64,000 nucleotides of DNA from Quercus robur (lineage: Eukaryota; Streptophyta; Magnoliopsida; Fagales; Fagaceae): contig NC_065542.1 of the NCBI RefSeq assembly GCF_932294415.1, positions 53,316,406 through 53,380,405 of the forward strand, read 5' to 3'. This document shows positions 48,164 through 60,500 of this stretch, one piece after another. How positions within the stretch are numbered: the stretch's first letter is position 1; every line of letters begins with the position of its first letter. The position numbers and the translations under genes were made by a program. The notes beneath the pieces are model-generated. The model ran no database searches. It was not told where the DNA came from and saw only the letters and a list, made by a program, of their open reading frames with translations.

Positions 48164-50519
48164 CTACAACATCCAACAAACTAAACTATTATACCACATT
48201 TGCCACTTGATTACATTAAATGAGAAATGGAGCAAAGGTATACAACTGAAAATGATTGCATGTAGGTCATAAGTATAACATGATAGCATAAAAACATTAC
48301 GCCCACAAGATGCACATAGTAGTCATTGAATCAAATATAGTTGTCAGCTGAAAAGTCCATGGCAGGTATCACGCCTAATCAACAAGATTTTGTTTTGACA
48401 ACACAATATATGGTGAACTAATTAGATGTCACAAATATTACATCTTGCTTCTATTAATCTCTTCAATAGCTCAAAATGAAACCATACACAATAAATAAAC
48501 ATTAACGCCACTACATTTTCAAAGTATTCGTCTATGAAATTATATATATCTAGCCAAAGAATTACATATAAGAGAGTTCAAAACTCCTTACAAGTACTCA
48601 AAAAGAGTTCATGAATTAGAAAAACACCATCTGTCTGGTTCCATCTAATTCTAATGCGATATGGAATAATAAGATTATTCTACTGATCTCAATTTAATCT
48701 CATGGATATGTTTGTTGCAACATTGTTTGTTGCTAAGCTCTCTTGGAATTTATGAGTCTAACAATAGATGCTTGTTGCCTCATATTTTATACATCATTTG
48801 TACCTATCAAAAAATATATGTAGGACAACCTAGGCTTCCCACCTAGATTAGTCCTACCGTAGACCTTAGGCTTCCCACCTAAGGTGTTTGGAATCACCAC
48901 CAAACAAACACAATGCACTCTCTGCAAATAATCTCAATAATAATAATAATAGTCTGTAAAATACAAAAGAAATCATCTGGAGCTTTATATATAGCTTCCA
49001 GGAATCACAATGATAAGGATAAACTCTCCTAAACAAATCCTCAACAATCTCAAATACTAATATGATAATCCTAACAATCTTAAATACTAATCCAATTCTA
49101 AAAATAAACCCAAATAAAGATAACATAAATGATAAAAAATAATCTCCACAGATGTGCTATCATGTGGTGCCCGCACCAATATATTTTATACATTATTTGG
49201 CTTTCTTATGTCATATAGCTAGGAGGCGGTAAAGAGTTCATGTAGCAGATCCCTACTAGTCGAGAAAGTTACTCATCCAGCAAGCTAACATTATATGGAA
49301 TAAAGGCTTTATTGATTAAAGTAATACACACAAATTTTGAACAGTTTTTGCCAGGAAATTACGTCTTTACATAAACAAGAAGGGGTTCTCATATTAACAA
49401 TCCTAGCTCAGCTCTAAAATTCAAGCCCAGAAAACCATTACCTATCAAATTCAACAAGCATACCACCACCCACTTGTACATATCAACCTCTTTCAAAACT
49501 TCCAGTTCCACAACAACAACAAAAAAAAGAAGTGCCACTTACTATTACTTCAAAAATTCCTAATCTTGCCATTGGTTTCTGTCCACAATTCATGCAATTG
49601 CTCTTATACTGAATCAAATTATTATTAACTATAACAATAAAAATGGTAACATTGTGCGTAATTGTGTTTTGTACAAGGCTAGCATCATAGAAGCAATTAC
49701 TCCCTGTGTCTTATACTAAAGAAACTTTGTAAATGGCATGCGTTTAATTTAAAAAAATAAACATGATAATTTTTCATGAGTCATTAAGTCATTCAAAATG
49801 AAGTAGCAAATGCAAGCATGGCTGCATACTATTTTCAAACAAACATCATCCAACAAAGAACCCTTTTAGAGAGAACTTATATACCATACTTTAGGTGCAG
49901 TCATACAGTACATTAGGTTCCCCAATTGAATAGCATTGTCCACTAAAGCACAAACAATTCTATCTTTTGATTCTTTTCCCATTACCATATAATTCAAAAT
50001 AATCATATGTATGAATTTAATTAAGGGAAAAGTTAGTGAACTATTTTAAGAAAATTTTTAAAGTTTTTATGGGAAAAAAAGAAGAAGTAATTAATACTTT
50101 GACAGTTTTTTCAATAATCATATAATTTTAAAATAATCATGTGTTTGAATTTAATTAAGGGAAAAGTTAGTAAATCATTTTAAGAAAATTTTTATGAGGA
50201 AAAAAAAAAAAGTAGTTAATTTTTCTACAGATTTTCAATTTTCCCGTTAACATGACCCATTTCAAAAAATTATTATGTTTATTGGGTCATGTAACACTCA
50301 TTAACAAGTGACCTACAGGATTTAATTCATCAACAACTAAGAATGAACTTAGCAAAGAAACAACAATCATGATAATTAACATTAACACACTTGGCAAAAA
50401 TAAATAAATAACCCACTACATAAACATAACAAACACTATCATAATCATAACAATTATAATCAAGATCACCAAAAAAAAAAAAAAAAAAAGACCCAAATTT
50501 AGAAAGAATAATCGATTAC
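48164..50519 (-). other. Intron 1 of the copy-A MATH gene
   Basis: 2,356 bp. It contains the solo copia LTR at 48819-49178 and is otherwise AT-rich. Removing that LTR and its duplication leaves about 1,991 bp. The copy-B intron without its MITE is about 1,985 bp, so nothing else of size differs. Confidence 0.75.
48819..49178 (-). mobile_element. Solo copia-type LTR in intron 1, copy A only
   Basis: 360 bp. The plus strand runs TGTAGGACAACC to CCGCACCA, flanked by ATATA on both sides (48814-48818 and 49179-49183). The minus strand carries a TATA box (CTATATATAAAG) and 'ttgttaggatta' words of copia LTRs. It is absent at the matching place in copy B (near 59238). Confidence 0.88.
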
Positions 50520-50780
50520 CACATTTTACCGCGATTACTGAACGTGTAAGGCCTCTCTTTCCCATCCAGAACGTTATGCCTCTCTTTCCCACTCTGATCC
50601 AAAAACTTCAGTTCAAAACGCGCTCTCACATCAGTGCCTTCGCTCGCCAAACCTATAAACAGCGAAACATACGTAGCATTGTCCTGCACATTCTTGTCGT
50701 CCGGGTAAAAAAAAATTGTCCAAGAGTACCCGCCGGCGGTGAAAGTATCGGACGCCACCCATTTTCCGATCCCCATACCT

Positions 50781-51773
50781 CAGTGGCGACTCCAGGAATA
50801 TTTTTCAGGGTGTTCCTGGGTGGGCTTGCTCTATTACAATTTTTTTTTTTTTAGATTCTCTATTACAATTTTTTCTTTTTTAGATTTTAGTTCAATTTTT
50901 TTTTTTTTAGCTTTTTCTTTTTGCTTGAAAGCAATGTTATGAATACTGTTTTGGACACTGTTTCGATTTGTTTAGTGGAACAGAATATTTCGGTACTGAT
51001 CTATTTCGATGTACCATTTTAGGGTATTTCAGGGTTTCTAAAAAAAATAAAAATAAAAATAATATATATTTATATTTATATTTTCTTATACAACATAAAA
51101 TTATTGATCCAAATAAATAAACCTCAAATAAAACAAATCGTTTAGTTTTTCTTTTTTGACACTCAGATCATTTAGTTATTACATAACAATTACTGTTTAT
51201 AATATTAAAACATAAATATGTAATTAAATAATAAAAAACAACAACCAAAAATAGTACAATAAGAAGAAGAAGAAAAGGAAGAAGAAGAAGTAGGGGCGAC
51301 CTTTGCGATGGCTGGATTTGTTTTTTAGGCATTTGACGCAGGTAATGACATGTTGTGCTGACGAGTTTGTCCGTTTAGGGATTTTTCTTTTTTTCTTCTA
51401 AAAACTGGTACCGGCCGAAATGTAACAAATAATCCACCAAAATTTAATTTTGAGAAATGATATGTCCATGGCATTTTCATAACATTTTTACAACAAATTT
51501 TAAGTGATAAGTTGTTATTGGTTATTATTGTTGTCATAAAAAAGTAATCTTAGTGCTAGGTTCAAATTTGAACTAATAACAACTAACTATTTATAATTTG
51601 TTATGAAAATATTGTAAAAATGTTGTGGACAAAGCATCTCTCTTTAATTTTATTGGCATAAAAAAATTTTGAGGGTGTTCCTATTTTTTTGAGGGTGTTC
51701 TTTTTTTTTTTTTTTTTTTTTCAGGTCAGGGTGGTCCTGGGACCACCCTGACGTCTATGTGGCGCCGCCACTG
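50781..51773. mobile_element. Non-autonomous hAT element disrupting the copy-A MATH exon
   Basis: 993 bp with a perfect 8-bp duplication CCATACCT (50773-50780 and 51774-51781). The ends are CAGTGGCGACTCCAGG and, inverted, CAGTGGCGGCGCCACA. There is no transposase. A MITE-like segment at 51452-51642 is nested within it. Copy B has the empty site, which proves the boundaries. Confidence 0.96.
51452..51642. mobile_element. MITE-like segment nested in the hAT element
   Basis: The ends mirror each other: 'atgtccatggcattttcataa' on the left and, inverted, 'ttgtccacaacatttttacaa' on the right. Similar sequence is at 15600-15790. Confidence 0.6.
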
Positions 51774-52312
51774 CCATACCTTTCGAGAGCGAGTACCCTG
51801 AGATGTTGAACAGGTGGGACCCATACACCGTCTCGGTCATCGACGTCAATGTCGTCGTCGGAGTCGGAGTTGGAGTCGACCAAGACAAAGAAGAAGAAGA
51901 AGAAGAAAACATCGGCTGAGAATTAGGAGAGACAATTCGTCGCATTTATAGCAAGGATCTGGGTAGAGATAAAAATTTGGATGTTTGGTTGGTGAGAAAA
52001 TCTAGTATTTGGTCAATTGTTGGAGAGAGAAATGGTTGGACGATGACTTTGAACTGTGGAATTGACCAGAGAAATGGTGGAACTCAGTAGAAAAAGAAAG
52101 AAAGAAAGAAAAAGAGAGAATGAAGAAAAAAAAAAAATTGTTGTTGGTTGTAAAGTGGGTACGAAGAAGAAAGAAAAAAGAAATAGAAAAAAAGAAAAGC
52201 AAAAAAAGATAAAAAAATAGTAGGATACTGTTACTTGACAGTGATAGTCAGAAGATAAGTCCAACAAATTTGATTTTTTTTTTAGCATTTTCTCATCATG
52301 CTCATCGTTTAA

Positions 52313-53215
52313 TTTTTTTTTTTTTTTGAACGTAAAAGATAGAATTTTATTCAAAGCTAATAGTATAGGTATTACATAACCACCACCAGAGTACACTAGT
52401 GGGAGATACGTGGGGCAATGCATGCAGCTGCATGTCCCCGACTAAACAACACACCATGGTCACGTGCAGACCTCAACAAACACAATTTAGGCTTAAAGTA
52501 CTTATCTAAACTCCAGGACATTTCCGTAGGCATTGTTTCTCCATTGTACGCAGTCATTGACAGAGTCGCTGGTAGTCTTGTAATAGGGTCATCGCACCTC
52601 TCAGGATCTGGCAAGGTTGAGCTTGTTTTTTGTCAAAAAGGCACCTGTTTCTAGCCTTCCATATGGACCAGGAAACTATAGCCCATACCTCCAGTTCTTT
52701 GGTCGAGAGCACAGCCATCAATTCTCGCACCAGAACGTAGATGTCCTCCGCCTCTGAGCTACGCTTCTGTAGTTTGCCTGCCACCAGCGCCCACACATTC
52801 CTAGCCATAGGACAACTCCAAAGTGCATGGGCCACTGTCTCATTCTGTTTCTGACATATTCCACAGACTGGGTCCAATGGCACCTTTCTACGACAGAGAT
52901 TTGTGCGGGTAGGGAGTATATCAGAGCATGCCCGCCAAACAAAATTCCGTACCTTACGGGGTATGTGTAGCTGCCATATACGATTCCACATCTTCCTATC
53001 ATCCTGAGTTGATGAATGCTCCCCTTGTTCCTGTTGTTGTTGGCGGACCGCGACTTGATACGCCGTTTTAACCGAGAAAATGCCTTTCTTATTTTCCCTC
53101 CAGAGTAGTTCATCCTTGGTGTGTGAGTCCCTGAGATTGATCTGTTGAATGTCCTCCACAGTAGAGTTCATTAAGTTCGTGTGAAGGACATGTTTGTGCC
53201 ACTACTTTGTGCATA
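52313..53215 (-). mobile_element. 5'-truncated LINE insertion, copy A only
   Basis: A poly-T run at 52313-52327 is the poly-A tail of a minus-strand LINE. The open frame 52554-53171 is the end of ORF2. It contains WNRIWQLHIPRKVRNFVWRA, CGICQKQNETVAHALWSCP and WAIVSWSIWKARNRCLFD, the zinc-binding domain after RT (zf-RVT type), then a frame-shifted remnant. The body before it is missing, as usual for 5'-truncated LINE copies. No matching sequence lies in copy B. I could not identify the target duplication. Confidence 0.9.
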
Positions 53216-54815
53216 GGTCTAATTATTCAAATTGTGTTTTCAGTTTCCATCATCCAAACTAAAAAATTTGAATTTTTGAGTGATGGAACCAAACATTTAA
53301 AATTAAGCCAAACATTACATCATTCATGGTACCTACAAATTTTAGATGACGGATGATGAAAACTGAGTGATATCACACAATTTTTGGACTATTCAAACAA
53401 GCTCAAGTGGCCAAAATGTTTTTTTTTGTCACTCTGCATTTTCACTGTAAATTTTTTTCACTGTGTTTTTTTCTTTTTCTTTTTTAAGCATAAAAACATA
53501 CTTTTTATTTTATTTTATATACTTTAAATATATTTTCTAATTTTTAATTTGATGTGTTTTATATATCATATTTTTTTTCCTTCCAAATCTGTAAAATATA
53601 TAAATATATATATATATATATATTTATTTATATTTGATGTATTTTTGCATTTCCTTTTCTCTGAAGCCATACATTTTTTCAATCTAAATTTTGCTACAAA
53701 TTATGGTATCCATTATTAAAAACGAACATACGAGGTATCCATTCTCTTTGTTGTGGATCTTTGAGTTCTTTCCTCCTATGAAGTGGGTCTTTGATATTTT
53801 CGACAAATGCAAGAATTTGAATCATGATTAAGAATTAAGAATTTTCTTTTAAAAATATTATATTTTTTAATCCAAATAAGAATATTTTTATTTTAGAGTT
53901 CTATTATTTTTATTTTAGAAATATATCGACTTTGATCATCTTTCTTTTAAAACTCTTAAAGTAAGGAAGCACCTTTCTTTTTTTTTCTTTTCATTTTTTT
54001 AGTTCTTTGACAATGAATTCAAAATATGAAAGTTGTTTTCGGATCAAAATTTGTATATGAAATCCAAATTGGTTATGCGTTCAAGTTCAACTCATGTTCA
54101 AAATAAAATAAAATAAACTAATTTTGAAATTCTAATAGTCATATCAATAATATTCGCTTACAACCCTACAAGTATGATTCATTACGATATGTTTGTATTA
54201 ACATAAGTATATTTCATCTCAAACCACAGATATTATTCCAAGGTAATTTAAAATTTTTAATACTCATATCAACAATATTGGGTAACAAACCCTACAAGTA
54301 TTATTCATTTTCCTATGTTTGTATGAATAATATATTTCTTTTCAAACCAAATGTATTGTGCCAAGGTTTTCATGTTACTCTCTCTTTTAATACTTGTATC
54401 AACAATATTTGTTTACAACGTTTTAAATGACTAAAGTGAGGTGTATAACTTTTCTTATTTGTAAGACATCCACAAAAATCCTAGAATGATATTGGAAATT
54501 TGGAAGTGAATGTGATATCTCTAAAGAGCAAGGACTACAAATTTCCAATAACAGTGAATTTTACAAAATGTCATAATATCCATCAGTACATCATCAAATT
54601 AATATACCAATGTCTCCATTAGAATTTACCAAAAAAAAAGAAAAAAAGAAAAATGTTCACTAGATTCCTTGCGATTAAAGCCTCAACAATTAGATGTCAC
54701 ATGTTTCTAGTTGAAAGAAAAAGAAAAAGGAGAAACAAACAAACAAATTGGAAGATAAGAAGCCTAACAAGAATATCACATAGACAAATATCAAGACCCA
54801 TCATGAATATCACAT
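53216..54815. other. Non-coding end of copy A and inter-copy spacer
   Basis: 53216-53803 matches copy B up to the window end. 53804-54815 is AT-rich with no recognised gene and ends at the copy-B junction at 54816. Confidence 0.6.
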
Positions 54816-55490
54816 AGACGGGTGGGTTGCCATCACTGTTGATTGAGCACTCATAAAGTCTCCAATCTCTCTTCCCCCCTCCCCTTCGTTCCTTTCTCAC
54901 AATGGATTCAGTTCCCAAATTATTAGGCCGAGGGTTTTTTGTTTTTTTGTTTTTAATTAAAGACATGTGGCAACTTACTTTGCAAAAATAATAATATTTT
55001 AATATGTCTGTTAGTCTTGTCAGCATTTTCCGTCCACTACTTAACAACAATAATTATTTTGACACAATACCAAAAGGTTAGGAACTAAACTGATACATCT
55101 GAAACGTTAGGGACCAAATTGACATTCATTGTAAAGGTTAGGGACCAAATATGTAGTTTAGCTTAACATTTATCATTCTTTGTTTTTCCAATTACCAAAT
55201 TGTCAAAAGGACATCACAGGAAGTGTTTCTCTCTAGACTAGGTGCTAGCAGCACCAAACCCTAGACTTTTGTAGAACTTATGTTCCCCTTGGTGTGTAGG
55301 ATTGTTAGTAGGAGAAGGAAAAGCTCTTTTTATCTTAAAAGAGAAGTGTATAAAATTGATCAAGCCATGAAAGCAAAATGCAAGGTGCATTTTTTGCAGT
55401 TCATAAGACCCAACATCATTCCATGTAACATTCCCGATTCCACAATATACAGTTAAAAACTAAAAATAATTTTTCTTTTTGACTTAGGCT

Positions 55491-55493
<3 letters not shown>

Positions 55494-55531
<38 letters not shown>
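55494..55531. repeat. Poly-T run, expanded in copy B
   Basis: About 38 T, where copy A has a shorter, interrupted T-rich run near 45125-45143. Confidence 0.95.
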
Positions 55532-56184
55532 CTTTATCATTCTTTAAAAACTCAAACTAGTTGAGCTAAGTCGTGGAGTACCTTGGAAGGGGATATATTT
55601 GGCACAAATGTTTTTGGTTGTTGATGTTCCAATCCAAATAAGTTGATAATGATGATAGTGATGTGGTCACTCACTATGAAGGCAAATTTGGACAAATTAC
55701 AAGATCTTTCAATTATACTATGTAAAAATAAAATTATATCTTGAGAATATTGATAGCACGACAAGTTCTTTTAGTCGTAAATGAGTGCTTTTGAATTTTG
55801 AAGATTTTCATAAGTACTTTTTTTAAAATTTTTTTGATAAGATTAATAAGTACTTTATTCAAATCAAATAATCATGAGTTGCAAAAAATTTCTTACAAGT
55901 CTAGTAAGCAAATGATTTTATTCACCTTAAACCAATGGGTAACAATTATACATGTTAGGGTTAAAAAAGAAATACTACTCATTGTGCGGCTTAGTTCTAA
56001 TTGGGTCTCAAAGAAGCTCGGATCATTTTCATATGAGGATTGGAAATCTTGGGCTCTAAGATTTGATTCCCAACTTCGACACGGAAGACATCATTTCTCC
56101 TCATACTTGGCTGTAGTTGTGGCCCAAAGTGAGTGGAGTTGGTTTCTGTGGTACTGTGTTTTGTGGGTGAATACTTTCCTTTCC

Positions 56185-57160
56185 ATGAGGTGCATTGGTT
56201 GGAATTGCTAAGGCATTTGCAAAGCCTCAATAGTTCGCTCCCTTAGGGCACTCCTTAAGAGACAAACCTCCAAGTATTGTTTTTAAGTGAGACTAAGGCT
56301 GGTGAAGAAACGATGGAAAGGGTCACGAAAGCCATAGGTTTTGCAGAAAAGATTGTTTTAGGCAGTGCCGGTAGATCAGGGGGATTTTGAATGACTTGGA
56401 AAAATAACTTCAAAGTAGATGTAGCTGATTTTAATAAAAATGTTGTGGCTGTCAAGATTAATAATGGTACATGTCAACGGGCATTGATTGGGTTTTATGG
56501 TCTTCCTTACTCTACTAAGAGAAGAAAGGCTTGGGAGAACTTGGGAGCTATGTTATTAGTTATAGAGGAGCCTTGGGTTTGCCTAGGGGATTTCAATCTA
56601 GTAATAGATGATCAAGAAAAAGATAGAGGTAGGAGAGCTAGAACTTCAGCGCCAAATTTATTTTCTCAAGGAATTGATGTTTGACCTGGGGGCCAACGGT
56701 AGTCTTTCACATGGACTGAGAAGAGATGGGGTAAAAGTTGTATTAGACAAAGGTTATGGACAGAGGCATTGGTGGCATAAATTGAAGAGGCATTTTCCCA
56801 AAAGCTACTATTCACCACCTTGGTGCTGTTAACTCAGATCATTGTCCTTTGTTGTTAGATAATATTCCAAGTAATTTTTGTGCTCCTAGACCTCTCAGAT
56901 TTGAAGCAACCTGGGTGAGGGATTTGAGAAGCTTTGTGGTGATAAATCAAGCTTGGTCTAGCGAATTCAAAGGATGAGATGCCTTTAAACTGTGCGGGAA
57001 ACAAGAAGTAACCTGTGATGTTTGGGTTTAGTAATATTAAAATTGCTAGGTTGACTGAGAAAATTAGAAAAATCCAAATGAAAGAGACCGGAAACTGGAG
57101 ATTGAAAGCTCAGTACAAGGATGAGTTGAAAGAGTGGTTGCTTAAAGTATCTTTAAGCAA
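56185..57160 (+). pseudogene. LINE ORF2 endonuclease fragment, copy B
   Basis: The copy-B counterpart of 45801-46790, with the same MRCIGWNC start, the same stop after WNC and the same endpoint, so the damage predates the duplication. It has extra changes: an inserted base pair set near 56660, a TGA in GSDAF near 56977, and a deletion near 57018. Confidence 0.85.
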
Positions 57161-57503
57161 CCGCTCATTTTGTTGTTACTCATTCAAAGTGTACGTGTTT
57201 ACATGTGAATGTATCTTTTTGTATTTACTCTCTCCTGGGTTAAGAGAGAGCTTAATTTTGTAGCACATTATCTTGCAAAGTGTACATGGGATATTAACAG
57301 TGTACTATGCTAGAGGAACTCCTTCCTCCCAGATGAAGTTTGTGATGCTTGGAGGAAAGACTGTTTGTTTGTTTCTTCTGTTTAATAGAAGTTGGTTTTA
57401 GCAACAAAAAAAATATAAAATAAAAGTGGGCCTCAAGAATCTTTGGCCGCCGGTGTGATACAGCCGTGTGATCAGAGCAGTTTTTTAAACACCCCTACAT
57501 CAC

Positions 57504-60500
57504 TTACCAAAAAACAAAAAGAAAAAAAGAAAAAACAAAAACATAAAACATAAACAAAAATACAAGGAAAAGCAAGTTTCTTTGTTTTGCAAGGAATTGG
57601 CCGAGCTGATTGTTTTCATCTTCATTGGAAGGTGTCGAAGGACCTTGGGTTCTCCGACGAGACAACTTCAAGGTCCTTTGACGAGACAACCTCGTACCAC
57701 GACTCCTAGAACCTCCTCCATTATCCCGCCTAGATGACCTCGTACCACGACTCCCAAAACCTCCTCCATTATCCTGCCTAGATGACCTCGTACCACGACT
57801 CTTAGAACCTCCTTCATTATCCCGCTGTGGGGGACCAACTCCAACTCTAAGCCCTTCAAACCATTTCTCCAAAGTTTGAAGAAGAGACTCTGCCAACTGG
57901 GCCCTCTGCAAGGATATATGATCTTAGAACCCAACTTCACAAATTGCAAACATGGAATCTACAAAAGATAAAAGAGCAAGAACACACTGAAGAGACCTTT
58001 TGGTCCGATTGGGTATAAACAGATTGTTTTAGAGATTCAATCATCAACATGCACTCATCAAAAAGATCAGCCCCAATCTGCATGAAGAGAACTATAAGGA
58101 ATGCACCAAAAGTGGAAAGCACTTGGTGAATGCAAAACATACCGGGCCGGTCCATGGAACATTTGGAGCTTGCTTCGGCCTTTCAAGTTGCATACATCTG
58201 ATAGATCCATCTTGATTCTTCACTTGGCATGACCATGGAGGAAACTGAGGGTACCTCTCCAGGAAAGAACCACTAGGGTCTTCAACATGACTAGAGGGTT
58301 GAGAAGCAGTCCTTTCAGGCAACGAACCTTCATAATCAGAACTATGCCCTTCAGAATGAACAGCAAAAGTTTCCCCATTAACTTCAAAATTCACATCTGT
58401 TCCCTTTCCAGTTTCAAATAGCTGCCCCAAATTCTGACCAATGTTAGAAGGTGGTATTGCAATAGAGTAGATATTAGGACCCTTGGTGTATGATCTCACA
58501 ACACCTACACTACAGTGAACCTTGATGCAATCATCTTTGAGGTAGTCAGATGTCTCTAGATCAGTTCTTTTGAAAAATTTCTCGTAACCCCTACAACATC
58601 CAACAAACTAAACTATTATACCACATTTGCCACTTGATTACATTAAATGAGAAATGGAGCCAAGGTCTACAACTGAAAATGATTGCATGTAGGTCATAAG
58701 TATAACATGATAGCATAAAAACATTACGCCCACAAGATGCACATAGTTGTCATTGAATCAAACATAGCTGTCACCTGAAAAGTCCATTGCAGGTATCACG
58801 CCTAATCAACAAGATTTTGTTATCACAACACAATATATGGTGAACTAATTAGATGTCACAAATATTAAATCTTGCTTCTATTAATCTCTTCAATAGCTCA
58901 GAATGAAACCATACACAATAAATATACATTAATGCCACTACATTTTCAAAGTATTCATCTATGAAATTATATATATCTAGCCAAAGAATTACATATAAGC
59001 GAGTTCAAAACTCCTTACAAGTACTGAAAAAGAGTTCATGAATTAGAAAAACACCATCTGTCTGGTTCCATCTAATTCTAATGCGATATGGAATAATAAG
59101 ATTATTCTACTGATCTCAATTTAATCTCATGGATATGTTTGTTGTAACATTGTTTGTTGCTAAGCTCTCTAAAAATTTATGAGTCTAACAATAGCTGATT
59201 GTTGCCTCATATTTTATACATCATTTGTACCTATCAAAAAATATATTTTATACATTATTTGGCTTTCTTATGTCATATAGCTAGGTGGCGGAAAAGGGTT
59301 CATGTAGCAGACCCCTACTAGTCGAGAGAGTTACTCATCCAGCAAGCTAACATTATATGTAATAAAGGCTTTATCGATTAAAGTAATACACACAAATTTT
59401 GAACAGTTTTTGCCAGGAAATTACGTCTTTACATAAACAAGAAGGGGTTCTCATATTAACAATCCTAGCTCAGCTCTAAAATTCAAGCCCAGAAAACCAT
59501 TACCTATCAAATTCAACAAGCATACCACCACCCACTTGTACATATCAACCTCTTTCAAACTTCCAGTTCCACAACAACAACAAAAAAAAGAAGTGCCACT
59601 TAATATTACTTCAAAAATTCCTAATCTTGCCATTGGTTTCTGTCCACAATTCATGCGATTGCTCTTATACTGAATCAAATTATTATTAACTATAACAATA
59701 AAAACAGTAACATTGTGCATAATTGTGTTTTGTATAAGGAAATTATTATGTACTCTCAGAGTACCATAAATGCATACTCCCTCCTTTCACATAAATGGTG
59801 GGTCTCACTAATTAAATTCATAGTGAGACCTACCATTTATGTAAGAGGGGAAGGAATACGCATTTATGGTATTTCAGGAGTACCTAATAATTTTCTGTTG
59901 TACAGGGCTAGCATCATATAAGCAATTACTCCCTGTGTCTTATACTAAAGAAACTTTGTAAATGGTATGTGTTTAATTTTAAAAAATAAACATGATAATT
60001 TTTCATGAGTCATTAAGTCATTCAAAATGAAGTAACAAATGCAAGCATGGCTGCATACTATTTTCAAACAAACATCATCCAACAAAGAACCCTTTTAGAG
60101 AGAACTTATATACAATACCTTAGATGCAGTCATACAGTACATTAGGTTCCCAAATTGAATAGCATTGTCCACTAAAGCACAAACAATTCTATCTTTTGAT
60201 TCTTTTCCCATTACCATATAATTCAAAATAATCATATGTTTGAATTTAATTAAGGGAAAAGTTAGTAAACCATTTTAAGAAAGTTTTTATGAAAAAAGGA
60301 AAAAAAAAAAAAGTAATTAATACTTTGACAACTTTTTCAATAACCATATAATTTCAAAATAATCATGTGTTTGAATTTAATTAAGGGAAAAGTTAGTGAA
60401 CCATTTTAAGAAAGTTTTTATGAGGAAAAAAAAAAAAGTAGTTAATTTTTCCACAGATTTTTCAATTTTTCCCGTTAACATGACCAATTTCAAAAAATTG

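Larger units (their letters stand above)
47125..51945 (-). pseudogene. MATH-domain chimeric gene, copy A, split by a hAT element
   Basis: The exons match copy B: exon 1 is 51945 to 50520 with the hAT element (50781-51773) inserted in it, exon 2 is 47716-48163, exon 3 is 47570-47650 and exon 4 is 47125-47478. The MATH domain reads [16 protein letters not shown], then (after the insertion) [20 protein letters not shown]. The insertion lies between two MATH strands and brings stops. A small in-frame loss after KERHNV removes about six residues kept in B. Exon 4 has one fewer 48-bp repeat than B. Intron 1 carries a solo LTR. Without the hAT element, exon 1 would be open, so the gene was probably intact when that element landed. 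Confidence 0.88.
44447..53803. repeat. Segmental duplication, copy A
   Basis: It matches 54816-64000 in the same orientation, beginning inside the right terminal repeat of the MULE. Single-base differences are few per hundred bases by eye. Copy A holds a LINE endonuclease fragment, the broken MATH gene, and three insertions that B lacks: a solo LTR (48819-49178), a hAT element (50781-51773) and a LINE tail (52313-53215). 53804-54815 lies between the visible homologies. Confidence 0.95.
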
